Positions 8,901-17,140 of a DNA stretch of 64,000 nt are shown in pieces. The translations under genes and the position numbers were made by a program. Under the pieces are notes generated by a model. That model saw only the letters and a list, made by a program, of their open reading frames with translations. It did no database searches and was not told where the DNA came from. This DNA is from VRUE01 sp963844395 (lineage in GTDB: Bacteria; Actinomycetota; Thermoleophilia; Solirubrobacterales; 70-9). The stretch covers positions 558,001-622,000 of the forward strand of contig CAWJNX010000002.1 in assembly GCA_963844395.1 (NCBI GenBank), read 5' to 3'. Position 1 is the stretch's first letter; every line of letters begins with the position of its first letter.

Positions 8901-8906
8901 TAGCGT
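8901..8906 (+). promoter_or_regulatory. -10 box for a probably leaderless lysS transcript
   Basis: TAGCGT lies 6 nt before the lysS ATG at 8913, which places the expected transcription start on the A of ATG. No Shine-Dalgarno sequence is seen in between. This TANNNT-N6-ATG geometry recurs at 25028 in this window and is typical of leaderless actinobacterial mRNAs. Confidence 0.4.
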
Positions 8907-8912
8907 TGGGTT

Positions 8913-10446
8913 ATGGCTGACTCGACCGACTTAGAGCGCGCCGGCGATCCGGCTGCGCCGCAACCGGCCGCGGGGTCGACCGAGGCGGAGCGGCTGGCCA
9001 AGGTCGAGAGGCTGCGCGCCGAAGGGATCGATCCGTATCCCTTCTCCTTTCCCGAGCGCAACCGGATCGCGGAGATCCACGAAGCGCACGACTCCGAGCA
9101 GCTCGAGGCGGGTAAGCAAGGCGACTTCTCCTACCGGATCGCCGGCCGGGTGGTCGGCCAGCGCGGCCACGGCAAGACGGTCTTCTTCGACGTCCGCGAC
9201 CTGACCGGGACGATCCAGGCCTACGCCCGCGTCGACGCCCTCGGCCAGGAGGCGTTCGACCGGATCGAGGACCTCGACATCGGCGACCTGGTCGGCGTCG
9301 AGGGCGACCTCTACGTGACCAAACGGGGCCAGCTGGCGATCGAGGTGCGCGAGTGCGTCCTGCTGGCCAAGGCGCTGCGCGACCCTCCCGACCTCTTCCA
9401 CGGCATCTCCGACCCCGAGACCCGCTACCGGCAGCGCGAGCTGGACCTGATGGCGAACGAGCGCTCGCGCGAGATCTTCGCGCTGCGGGCCAAGGTAGTG
9501 AAGGCGATCCGCGACCACCTCGACGAGCGCGGCTATGTCGAGATGGAAACGCCGATCCTGCAGCGGATGACTGGCGGCGCCGCGGCGCGTCCCTTCAAGA
9601 CCCACCACAACGCGCTCGACCGCCACCTCTATCTGCGGATCGCCACCGAGCTGTATCTGAAGCGGACGATCGTCGGCGGCTTCGAGAACGTCTACGAGCT
9701 GGGCAAGTTCTTCCGCAATGAGGGGATGTCGCCGCAGCACAACCCCGAGTTCACGATGCTCGAGTGGTTCGTCAGCGGCGCTGACTACCACGGGGTGATG
9801 GACGTCGCCGAGGGGATCGTCTCCGATGTGGCGGAACGGGTGCTGGGGACGACCAAGGTCGAGCGCGACGGCGAGACGATCGATCTGGCGCCGCCCTGGC
9901 CGCGGATCCCGCTGCGCGAGGCGCTGTTGGAGGAGACCGGGGTCAACATCACCAAGGCGAGCCGCGACGAGCTGGCCAAGATCGCTGGCGATGACGCCGA
10001 GCCCGACGACGACTGGGCCGCCTTGGTCGAACACCCTGCAGGGCAAGCTGATTGAGCCGAAGCTGACCCAGCCGACCTTCCTCATCGACCTGCCGCTGGC
10101 GATTTGGCCGCTGGTCAAGCCGGTGCCCGAGCATCCGCAGCTGCTGGCAGCCGCCTTCGACGGGATCGTCGCCGGGATGGAGATCACCGGCGGCGGCACC
10201 GACGTCAACGACCCGATCGAACAGCGCCGCCACTTCGTCGAACAGCGCGAACGGCAGGAGTCGGGAGCGATCGAGAATCCCCACGAGCACGACGAGGAGT
10301 TCGTGCGGGCGCTCGAATACGGGATGCTGACCGCGAGCGGCTCGGGTCTCGGGGTAGACCGGCTGATGATGATCCTGAGCGGCGCCAAGACTCTGCGCGA
10401 CGTGATCCTCTTCCCGTCGATGCGCGAGGCGCCGCCAGATACCTGA
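8913..10446 (+). CDS. lysS: lysyl-tRNA synthetase (class II), frameshifted in this sequence
   Basis: The enzyme charges tRNA-Lys with lysine. Frame 3 (8913-10055) carries the OB-fold anticodon domain (FSYRIAGRVVGQRGHGKTVFFDVRD) and class II motifs 1 and 2 (FKTHHNALDRHLYLRIATELYLK; FFRNEGMSPQHNPEFTMLE). Frame 1 then carries the end of the catalytic domain (GKLIEPKLTQPTFLIDLP) and motif 3 (GSGLGVDRLMMIL) up to 10446. Removing one C from the CCC at 10034-10036 joins them as VEHLQGKLIEPK. The gene should be essential and the rest is intact, so a sequencing or assembly error is more likely than true loss. It converges with the CDF gene 3 nt away. Confidence 0.9.
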
Positions 10447-10449
10447 CCC

Positions 10450-11352
10450 CTACCGGGATGGGCCCTTACCCTCGATCTGCACCAGCCGCTGCGGCTGGTG
10501 CTCGACTTGGAGCGTGGTGTGATGGATGCCGAACTCGCGCTCCAGCAACTCGGCCAGCTCGAATCGCGTCCTGGGGCAGTCGGTCTCCGGCTCGACCATG
10601 ATGTGGGCGGCGAGGGCTGGGAACTCCGAGGTGACCTCCCAGACGTGGAGGTCGTGGACGTCAACGACGCCCTCCTGCTCCGCCATCCGCCTGCCGATCC
10701 GCTCTGGGTCCAGGCCCTTCGGCGAGGCCTCGAGGAAGACCCGGCCGGATTCGCGGAGGAGGACGTAGGAGGAGCGCAGCATCAGGGCGGCGACCATCAG
10801 CGAGGCGATCGGATCGGCGCGGTCGAAGCCGGTGAGGAGGATGACCGCGGCGGCAATCGCGGTACCGACGAAGGCGTAGAGGTCGGTGAGCAGGTGTTGG
10901 AAGCTGCCCTCGACGTTGAGGCTGCGGCGGTTGGCTTTGGCGAGGACCGCGGTGGCGGCGAGGTTGACCGCGATTCCGGCCAGGGCGACGAAGAGGACGA
11001 GGCCGCCGTCAACGCCGGGCGGGTCGAAGAGGCGCCTGATCGCCTCGTAGGCGATCAGTGCGGCCAGGACGAGCAGGGTGATCCCGTTGGCCTGGGCGGA
11101 GAGGATCTCGACCCGTTTCAGTCCGAAGGTCATCGCGCCGCCGGCGGGGCGGCGGCTGAGCCGCAGGGCGGCGAGCGAGAGCGCGATCGCCGCGGCGTCG
11201 GTGAGCATGTGAGCGGCGTCGGAGAGGAGCGCCAGCGAGTTGGCCAGGATCCCGGCCACCACCTCGGCCGCCATAAAGCCGAGGATCAGGGAGAGCGCGA
11301 TCCACAGCTTGCCGCGATCGGCGTCGGCCGAGGCGCTGTGGTGGTGCGTCAT
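10450..11352 (-). CDS. cation diffusion facilitator (Zn/Co/Cd efflux) transporter
   Basis: The 300-residue protein has six predicted membrane helices after a His-rich start (MTHHHSA). The CDF metal sites are visible in helix 2 (LLSDAAHMLTDA) and helix 5 (HLLTDLYAFVGT). A cytoplasmic C-terminal domain follows (VVDVHDLHVWEVTSEFPALAAHI...). This is the CzcD/ZitB subfamily, which exports divalent metal in exchange for protons. Length is normal. No metalloregulator is adjacent, and control cannot be read from the 65 nt before the start. Confidence 0.93.
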   Translation of the reverse strand: MTHHHSASADADRGKLWIALSLILGFMAAEVVAGILANSLALLSDAAHMLTDAAAIALSLAALRLSRRPAGGAMTFGLKRVEILSAQANGITLLVLAALIAYEAIRRLFDPPGVDGGLVLFVALAGIAVNLAATAVLAKANRRSLNVEGSFQHLLTDLYAFVGTAIAAAVILLTGFDRADPIASLMVAALMLRSSYVLLRESGRVFLEASPKGLDPERIGRRMAEQEGVVDVHDLHVWEVTSEFPALAAHIMVEPETDCPRTRFELAELLEREFGIHHTTLQVEHQPQRLVQIEGKGPSR

Positions 11353-11417
11353 CGCCGACCGCTCCTCGACGTGCCGCAGCTTAGGTGCCCATATGGTCCT
11401 CTAAACGGCGGCACGTC

Positions 11418-12209
11418 TCACACTGACCGCAGCAGGCCGCCGTCGATCGGGATGACCGCGCCGGTGATGTAGGCGGCGCGTTCGGAGCAGAGAAAGGCAA
11501 CCAGGTCGCCGTACTCCTCCGGCTGGCCGAGGCGACCGGCCGGGATCTCCTCGCGCGCGGCGGCTTCGGCGGCCTCCAGGGAGCCGCCCCCGTCGGCGAG
11601 GCGCTCGGTGGCGAAGCGCCCGGTGGCGACCGTGTTGACCGTGATCCCGTCCGCGGCGACCTCGCGCGAGAGCGTCTTGAGGAAGCCGACAGCGGCCATG
11701 CGGTGGGAGTTGGAGAGATTGAGACCGGGGATCGGCTCGCGAGTCGAGCTGGAGCTGACGTTGACGACCCGCCCCCAACCGCGCTCGCGCATCCCGGGCA
11801 CGACGGCGCCGGCGAGCACCCGTGGCGCCAGGACGAGGGAGCGGTAGGCCTGCTCCCACTCATCGATCCCGTGGTCGAGCGCGCCGCCATAGGGCGGGCC
11901 GCCAGTGTTAGCAACGAGGATCTCGACTGGGCCCAGCGCCGCCTCGACCTCGGCCGGCAACTCGGCCAGCCTGTCGAGGTCGGAGGTGTCAGCGACAAAG
12001 GGCGATACGGAGGCGCTGCCAGTCTCAGCAACCCCCAGCGTCGGGTCGGCCCTGATCGCCTCCGCCGCCTCCTCGAGCCGATCCCGCGAGCGGCTGGCGA
12101 TCGCCACGCGCGCGCCTTCCCGAGCCAGCGCGGCGGCGATCCCGCGGCCAATGCCGCGGCTGGCGCCCATCACCAGGGCGACCCGGCCCTCCAGCCCTAG
12201 CTCCATCAT
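11418..12209 (-). CDS. SDR-family oxidoreductase with atypical active site
   Basis: The protein has a Rossmann fold with the NAD(P) motif GASRGIGRG, NTGGPPYG and a VVNVSSSS strand, and ends with a family-typical ITGAVIPIDGGLLRS. The usual YxxxK catalytic pair is replaced by SNSHR (the Tyr is missing and Lys appears as Arg). This matches a known atypical group of SDRs annotated as 3-oxoacyl-ACP-reductase-like. Substrate and activity are uncertain. It has 263 residues with an ATG start. Its promoter lies in the short gap before the tRNA-Glu gene, so it marks the last chromosomal gene before the island. Confidence 0.85.
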   Translation of the reverse strand: MMELGLEGRVALVMGASRGIGRGIAAALAREGARVAIASRSRDRLEEAAEAIRADPTLGVAETGSASVSPFVADTSDLDRLAELPAEVEAALGPVEILVANTGGPPYGGALDHGIDEWEQAYRSLVLAPRVLAGAVVPGMRERGWGRVVNVSSSSTREPIPGLNLSNSHRMAAVGFLKTLSREVAADGITVNTVATGRFATERLADGGGSLEAAEAAAREEIPAGRLGQPEEYGDLVAFLCSERAAYITGAVIPIDGGLLRSV

Positions 12210-12325
12210 CGCCGCCGCCCAATCGATTCGCTCACGCCGCCGATTCTCCCACGCCCCGCATCGTCGCCAGTGCCCAGCGCCGGGAACACCCCAACCGGTC
12301 CGACGCCGTAAAGTTCAGAAGCAGG

Positions 12326-12421
12326 GCGCCCGTAGCTCAGTGGTCAACGGGCCCTTCACGGGGTCCAAAGAGCGTCGGTCTTTCAAGCCGAAGGTCGCGA
12401 GTTCGATTCTCGTCGGGCGCA
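12326..12421 (+). tRNA. tRNA-Glu(UUC)-like gene with a 24-nt hairpin insertion in the D-loop
   Basis: The acceptor stem GCGCCCG (12326-12332) pairs with CGGGCGC (12414-12420), followed by discriminator A. The D-stem GCTC/GAGC is at 12335-12338 and 12370-12373. The anticodon stem TCGGT/GCCGA encloses CTTTCAA, giving anticodon TTC. The T-stem GCGAG/CTCGT encloses TTCGATT. CCA is not encoded. The D-loop is 31 nt instead of about 7. The extra segment forms its own 6-bp hairpin (GGGCCC-TTCACG-GGGTCC, 12349-12366). It could be a functional tRNA with an expanded D-loop, an intron-like insertion or a pseudo-tRNA. It is the integration target of the island. Confidence 0.72.
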
Positions 12422-12422
12422 T
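12374..12422 (+). repeat. att-like direct repeat, copy 1 (left, inside tRNA-Glu)
   Basis: These 49 nt run from tRNA position 26 through the 3' end plus one base. They recur exactly at 43203-43251 and, with two mismatches over about 40 nt, at 52887. This is the standard target segment of tRNA-directed tyrosine integrases (anticodon arm to 3' end), and the integrase remnant lies just to its right. Confidence 0.85.
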
Positions 12423-12536
12423 TCAGCTTCGTTCCGTTCGGTGCCGGTTTTACGCCGCAAATCGGCACTTTCTCGGATCGCCGTCTCTTCGACGATTCCT
12501 GATGCTGCAGATCTGTGCCGCGGGATTCCCGCGCTT

Positions 12537-12558
12537 CATCGCTACGTCATCGCTACGT
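12537..12558 (+). repeat. 11-bp tandem repeat between att and integrase
   Basis: CATCGCTACGT occurs twice in tandem at 12537-12547 and 12548-12558. Its place between attL and the integrase start is where arm-type integrase or excisionase sites usually lie. Function is inferred only from position. Confidence 0.4.
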
Positions 12559-12643
12559 TTTTCGAGGGTAGGGCGGAGCAATTGGCGCGCAGAGACCGCG
12601 GTGCGTGGAGGGCCATGAGACGTGGAATTGGGGGGCCGAGGCG

Positions 12644-13095
12644 ATGAGCCGGAGCGCGAAGCCGGGTCGGCCGCCTCGCCAAACTCCCTACAAGCTGAGG
12701 TATCCGAATGGCCGTATGGTCTGGATCGCTCGCTACTACGACCTCGACGGCAACGTCCACTACGCCAAGCCGCGCTGGAACTGTCGCAAGTCCTCCTTCT
12801 CGCTCAAGGCTGATGCGCAGCGCGATCGACGAGGCCCTGGATCGGCTCTACGGCATCGGCGCGCGCTTGCCGGAGACGATCGGCGGCTACTACAAGCACT
12901 GGCTGCGCCGACATCCGAGATCAGACCGAACCGACAAGACCAACGCCGACCGGATCTCCTACGTCCTCGACGTCGAGCTCGAAGGCCGAGCGCTACGCGA
13001 CTGGGAGTTCGATGAGCTCCGCCGACGCCAAGCCCTCTCGCTGCTTGACCACATGCTTCGGGTCGAAGGTCGAGCAGCGAGAGGGGCGCCCGGCG
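12644..13095 (+). pseudogene. tyrosine recombinase (phage-type integrase), N-terminal remnant
   Basis: The ATG at 12644 begins a basic N-terminal domain (GRPPRQTPYKLRYPNGRMVWIARYYDLDG), the AP2-like DNA-binding part of actinobacterial integrases. After a 2-nt loss near 12821-12825 the frame changes and continues as the core-binding SAM-like domain (AIDEALDRLYG... IGGYYKHWLRRHPRSDRTDK... LDHMLRVEGRA). It then ends abruptly near 13090. The catalytic domain with R-H-R-Y is absent. It is therefore not functional. It lies about 220 nt from the tRNA-Glu att copy, the expected place for the integrase of the newest element. Confidence 0.75.
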
Positions 13096-13310
13096 ACCCC
13101 AAACTGGGCAAGGCGGCGTTCTACGCCTACCCGGCACCTGCCAGCTTCGCGGACGGCACCCTCTCGGCAGCTGCACGCTGGAACGCTGAGCTCGGCCTGT
13201 ACGTCCTCGACTGGGACGACGTGCGCGCCAGCGACGATCTGCATGTGTTCGCACTCGAATTCGCCCGTTCGGCGTTCCAACACGCCTGCCTCGTCTGCGG
13301 CTGGGGATGA
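13096..13310 (+). pseudogene. DUF5996-like protein, C-terminal remnant fused to the integrase remnant
   Basis: The same frame that leaves the integrase core domain continues as AAFYAYPAPASFADGTLS, then ARWNAELGLYVLDWDDVRA and ARSAFQHACLVCGW. This is the typical C-terminal end of DUF5996 proteins. The frame hits TGA at 13308-13310; removing one G from the run before it would extend the family-like tail (LAASAEGAPPPVV). The junction with the integrase shows a deletion that removed the integrase 3' half and the DUF5996 5' half. Confidence 0.6.
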
Positions 13311-13396
13311 GGGGCTCGCGGCAAGCGCCGAGGGAGCGCCGCCGCCGGTCGTGTGGTTCGGGGGCGCATCGAGAGCTCTAGGCTCTGGTTCGGAAG

Positions 13397-13708
13397 ATGA
13401 CCGCCTGCACCCATCTCGATCACATTCGGATTACCCGACTGCCCGAGTCCGTAGAGGGCTGTGAGGAGTGCTTGGCCACGGGAGGCCAGTGGCTGCACCT
13501 GCGCATCTGCCTGGAGTGCGGAAAGGTGGGGTGCTGCGACGGCTCTCCCAACCGCCATGCCACCGCTCACGCTCGGAGCAGCGGCCACCCGCTCATCCGT
13601 TCGCTCGAGCCCGGCGAGACGTGGTCCTGGTGCTTCGCGGACGACCTCGCGCTGGCGATTCCCGACGTGCAGGGCGAAACGCGCATCCCGCCCTCCCCGT
13701 TGGGCTGA
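13397..13708 (+). CDS. UBP-type zinc-finger domain protein
   Basis: This 103-residue protein is a single zf-UBP domain. Zn ligands are visible as CTH near residue 4, CEEC at 22-25, CLECGKVGCC at about 38-47 and two His pairs (NRHATAHARSSGHP). Small bacterial UBP-finger proteins have no proven role. They are often found beside the CNB/thioredoxin-reductase-like protein encoded immediately downstream, 4 nt away, so the two probably form an operon and work together in redox sensing. Confidence 0.88.
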   Translation: MTACTHLDHIRITRLPESVEGCEECLATGGQWLHLRICLECGKVGCCDGSPNRHATAHARSSGHPLIRSLEPGETWSWCFADDLALAIPDVQGETRIPPSPLG

Positions 13709-13712
13709 TCGA

Positions 13713-15299
13713 GTGGCCGGCCCGGTGAGTCGAGTGCTGTCGAGCTCGCAGCTCGCGACGCTCGCTGAGCACGGCGAGGAGCGGACCGCCGCGGTCGGCG
13801 AGACTCTGTTCGAGATCGGCGACGAGAGCTACCCGTTCATCGCGATCGTCGAAGGGGAAGCCGCGGTGCTCGACGGCGCAGGCCGAGAGGTCGTCCGCCA
13901 CGGCGCCTCGGGCTTCCTCGGAGAGATGAACCTCCTCTCCGGGCAGACCGTCTTCCTCACGGCCGTCGTCACCGAGCCGATGCGCTACATCGCGGTCGAT
14001 CGCGAAGTGCTCAGGCGACTGCTCTTCGAGGACGGCTCGCTTTCCGACTTGCTCCTCACCGCGTTCATCCAGCGACGTGAGCTGCTACAGCAACGACAGG
14101 GGGTCGGAATCGAGATCCTCGGCCCGCGCGATTCGACCGAGACCCGACGGCTGCTCGAGTTCGCCAGGCAGATGCGGCTCCCCCATTCCTGGGTCAACCC
14201 CGCTGAGGACAAGGAGGCGGCGGCGCTGCTCGAGCGGGCTGAACCCGGTGACGTCCCACTTGTGCGGCTCCCCGGCGGCACGGAGCTACGGCGGCCGAGC
14301 AACGGGGAGCTGTCGCGGGCACTCGGGATCGGGTTGGAGCTGCCCCCCCGCGAGGAGGTCGACCTCCTCGTCGTCGGCGGCGGGCCGGCGGGCCTCGGCG
14401 CGGCGGTCTACGGCGCTTCGGAGGGCCTCGACACGTTGGTGATAGAGAGCACCGTCCTCGGCGGCCAGGCCGGGGCCTCGCGACGGATCGAGAACTATCT
14501 CGGCTTCCCGGCGGGCATCAGCGGCACCGAGCTGACCAGCCGCGCGGTCACCCAGGCGCGAAAGTTCGGCGCCCGCACGGCGACGCCCTACCGTGCCCGC
14601 GCGCTTGAGCCCGGTGCCGAGCGTCACGTCGTCAGGCTCGAGGAGGGCAACGAGATCGCGGCGCGGGCCGTCCTGCTCTCCACCGGCGCCGAATACCGGC
14701 GCCTACCTGTGGCAGACCTCGAGCGCTACGAGGGGATCAGCGTCTTCTACGCGGCCGGCCCACCCGAGGCGCAGCTCTGCGGCGGACAGCGGGTTGGGGT
14801 GATCGGCGGCGGCAACTCGGCGGCCCAGGCCGCCGTCTGGCTGGCCCGAGGCGGCGCGCTCGTCACCCTCCTGCATCGCCGCGCGGACCTCAGAGAGACC
14901 ATGTCCCACTACCTGATCGCAGAGCTAGAGCGCTACGGCGTCGCGGTTCGCGACCGCAGCGAAGTCGGCGACCTGCACGGCGAAGCGGGACACCTCGAAG
15001 CGGTCACCCTCACCGACGGCACCCGGTTGCCGCTCTCGTTCCTCTTCCTCTTCCTGGGTGCCTCCCCATGCACCGATTGGCTCGGCGAAGTGGTTGCGCG
15101 TGACTCCAGCGGGTTCGTCCTCACCGGGCCCGACGCCGGTGCGGACGGCCTTCTCGAAACCAGCGTCCCAGGCGTCTACGCGGCCGGCGACGTACGCGCG
15201 GGGTCGATCAAGCGCTGCGCGACCGCGGTCGGCGAGGGCGCGACGATCGTCCGCTTCGTTCACGAGCGCCTCTCGCCCGCGAGCCCTTCGCATCGCTAG
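13713..15299 (+). CDS. cyclic-nucleotide-binding domain + thioredoxin-reductase-like FAD oxidoreductase
   Basis: GTG start at 13713, 528 residues. Residues 1-115 form a CNB domain (VGETLFEIGDESYPFIAIVEG, GEMNLLSGQTVFLTAV). A linker domain follows (about 120-215). From about 222 there is a thioredoxin-reductase fold: VVGGGPAGLGAAVYGASEG (FAD), VLGGQAG, VIGGGNSAAQAAVWLA (NADPH), and VYAAGDVRAGSIKRCATAVGEG. The redox CxxC of true thioredoxin reductases is not found between the FAD and NADPH motifs, so electrons probably do not pass to thioredoxin by the usual dithiol. Fusions of this kind are known. The effector bound by the CNB part is unknown. Confidence 0.88.
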   Translation: MAGPVSRVLSSSQLATLAEHGEERTAAVGETLFEIGDESYPFIAIVEGEAAVLDGAGREVVRHGASGFLGEMNLLSGQTVFLTAVVTEPMRYIAVDREVLRRLLFEDGSLSDLLLTAFIQRRELLQQRQGVGIEILGPRDSTETRRLLEFARQMRLPHSWVNPAEDKEAAALLERAEPGDVPLVRLPGGTELRRPSNGELSRALGIGLELPPREEVDLLVVGGGPAGLGAAVYGASEGLDTLVIESTVLGGQAGASRRIENYLGFPAGISGTELTSRAVTQARKFGARTATPYRARALEPGAERHVVRLEEGNEIAARAVLLSTGAEYRRLPVADLERYEGISVFYAAGPPEAQLCGGQRVGVIGGGNSAAQAAVWLARGGALVTLLHRRADLRETMSHYLIAELERYGVAVRDRSEVGDLHGEAGHLEAVTLTDGTRLPLSFLFLFLGASPCTDWLGEVVARDSSGFVLTGPDAGADGLLETSVPGVYAAGDVRAGSIKRCATAVGEGATIVRFVHERLSPASPSHR

Positions 15300-15380
15300 G
15301 CGAGCACCCGCTCGTGTCAGTAGTCGGCATCGGGTCTCCTTGCGGAAGAGCCATCGAAGGGGTCTGTGCTACCTTTCATC

Positions 15381-15403
15381 TAAGCGGACTATTGGTCCGC
15401 TTA
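15381..15403. promoter_or_regulatory. perfect inverted repeat, likely TetR-type operator
   Basis: TAAGCGGAC-TATTG-GTCCGCTTA has 9-bp perfect arms with a 5-nt spacer. It lies 41 nt before the flavin reductase start, the position of a promoter-overlapping operator. Sites with a GCGGAC/GTCCGC core are typical of TetR-family repressors. The TetR gene at 17141, the last gene of this operon, is the natural candidate. Confidence 0.75.
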
Positions 15404-15443
15404 GCTCGCCGAAAGCGGCAGCACTTCAGCAGAAAGGACTCCC

Positions 15444-16025
15444 GTGCCCGACCTCAGGATCGCCATCATCCTCGGCAGCACCCGCCCCGGCCGCAAGGGA
15501 AAAAGCGTCGCCGACTGGGTCGCCGACAAGGCCGCCGAGCGCACGGCGGCGGAGTACGAGCTCGTCAACCTCGCGGACAACCCGCTTCCCCATATCGACG
15601 AGCCGATGCCCCCGACCCTGGGCCAGTACGCCGGCGAGCACACCAAAGCATGGGCGGAGAAGATCGCCTCCTATGACGGCTTCGTCTTCGTCACCCCGGA
15701 GTACAACCACTCGACCTCGGGTGTGCTGAAGAACGCGATCGACTACCTCTACGCCGAGTGGAACAACAAGGCCGCGGCGTTCGTCAGCTACGGCTCGCTG
15801 GGCGGCGCCCGGGCGATCGAGCACCTGCGTGGCATCACCAGCGAGCTGCAGATCGCCCACGTGCGCCAGCAGCTGAGCTTCTCGATGTTCACTGACTTCG
15901 AGAACTTCTCGGTCTTCGCCCCCGGCCCCCAGCACGACGAAGCGGCGGTCATGCTCTTCGACCAGCTCGAGTCCTGGACGCGGGCGATGAAGTCCGTCCG
16001 TGAGGGGGAGGCCGTCCGTGCCTGA
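15444..16025 (+). CDS. NAD(P)H-dependent FMN reductase family protein
   Basis: The protein is a flavodoxin-like reductase of 193 residues. It has the phosphate-binding loop LGSTRPGRKG at the N-terminus and the family motif PEYNHSTSGVLKNAIDYL, with the conserved YGSLGG strand near residue 113. It reduces FMN, quinones or azo compounds with NAD(P)H. Start is GTG at 15444. It overlaps the LLM monooxygenase gene by 8 nt, suggesting it supplies reduced flavin to that enzyme as a two-component system. Confidence 0.9.
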   Translation: MPDLRIAIILGSTRPGRKGKSVADWVADKAAERTAAEYELVNLADNPLPHIDEPMPPTLGQYAGEHTKAWAEKIASYDGFVFVTPEYNHSTSGVLKNAIDYLYAEWNNKAAAFVSYGSLGGARAIEHLRGITSELQIAHVRQQLSFSMFTDFENFSVFAPGPQHDEAAVMLFDQLESWTRAMKSVREGEAVRA

Positions 16026-17088
16026 CGGGGAGGGAATCGCCCTCGGGCTCGACACCTTCGGCGACGTCTCCCAGGGCGCGGACGGCGTGCGCGTCTCCGA
16101 GGCCCAGGCCCTTCGCGACGTCGTCGCGGAGGGGGTGCTGGCCGAGCGGGTCGGCGTCGAGCACTTCGCCCTCGGCGAGCACCACCGCGAGGACATGCCG
16201 GCGTCGGCCCCCGACGTCGTCCTCGCGGCGATCGCCGCGAGGACCGAGCGGATCCGCATAGGCTCGGCGGTGACGGTGCTGAGCTCTGATGACCCGGTGC
16301 GGGTCTTCGAGCGCTACTCGACCCTCAACGCGATCTCGGGAGGGAGGGCCGACGTGATCCTTGGGCGCGGCTCGACGATCGAGTCGTTCCCGCTCTTCGG
16401 CTATGACCTCGACGACTACGAACTGCTCTTCGAGCAGAAGCTTGACCTCTTCGTGCGGCTGCTGGAAGGGCCGACGGTCAGCTGGAGCGGCTCGACCCGG
16501 CCGCCGCTGCGCGAGACGCGGATCGTACCCCGGCTCGAGGGCGCTCTCTCCACCTGGGTCGGGGTCGGCGGCAGCCCTGATTCCGTGCGGCGCGCCGCCC
16601 GCCACGGCCTGCCGCTGATGCTGGCGATCATCGGCGGCTCCCCCGCCCGCTTCACCCCGCTGGCGCAGCTGCACCGCGACGAGCTCGAGCGGCTGGAGAA
16701 GCCGCCGCGGCCGATCGGCGTGCACTCGCCTGGGCACGTCGCCGAGACCGATCGGGAGGCCCGCGACGAGTTCTGGCCCCACTACGCGGAGGTGATGGGA
16801 CGGGTCGCCGCCGAACGCGGCTTCGCCCCTCCCACCCGAGAGTCGTTCGCGCGCGAAATCGGCCCCGACGGAGCGCTCTACGTCGGCGCCCCGGAGACGG
16901 TCGCCGGCAAGATCGTCGCGACGCTCGACACCCTCGGCGCCACCCGCTTCGACCTCAAGTACGGGATGGGGGACCTTCCCCACGACAGCCTGATGGGAGC
17001 GATCGAGCTGTATGGGACGCAGGTGGCGCCGCTGGTCAGGGAGAGGATGGGCCAGCGGGGCAGCACCCGTGCTGCTGCCGCCCGTTGA
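16018..17088 (+). CDS. LLM-class flavin-dependent monooxygenase
   Basis: The 356-residue protein is a bacterial-luciferase-like TIM barrel with the family motifs ALGEHHREDMPASAP, RIRIGSAVTVLSSDDPVRVFERYSTLNAISGGRADVILGRGS and a C-terminal VGAPETVAGKI. Start chosen as the GTG at 16018, which overlaps the reductase stop; a GTG at 16000 is also in frame. The pairing with an FMN reductase argues for FMNH2 use. TetR follows 52 nt downstream. Substrate unknown; related genes act on alkanals, thioethers or xenobiotics. Confidence 0.9.
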   Translation: MPDGEGIALGLDTFGDVSQGADGVRVSEAQALRDVVAEGVLAERVGVEHFALGEHHREDMPASAPDVVLAAIAARTERIRIGSAVTVLSSDDPVRVFERYSTLNAISGGRADVILGRGSTIESFPLFGYDLDDYELLFEQKLDLFVRLLEGPTVSWSGSTRPPLRETRIVPRLEGALSTWVGVGGSPDSVRRAARHGLPLMLAIIGGSPARFTPLAQLHRDELERLEKPPRPIGVHSPGHVAETDREARDEFWPHYAEVMGRVAAERGFAPPTRESFAREIGPDGALYVGAPETVAGKIVATLDTLGATRFDLKYGMGDLPHDSLMGAIELYGTQVAPLVRERMGQRGSTRAAAAR

Positions 17089-17140
17089 GCCCGTACGATC
17101 CCCGAGACGAACGGCCGACGGAGTCAGGTGAGCTTTGGTG

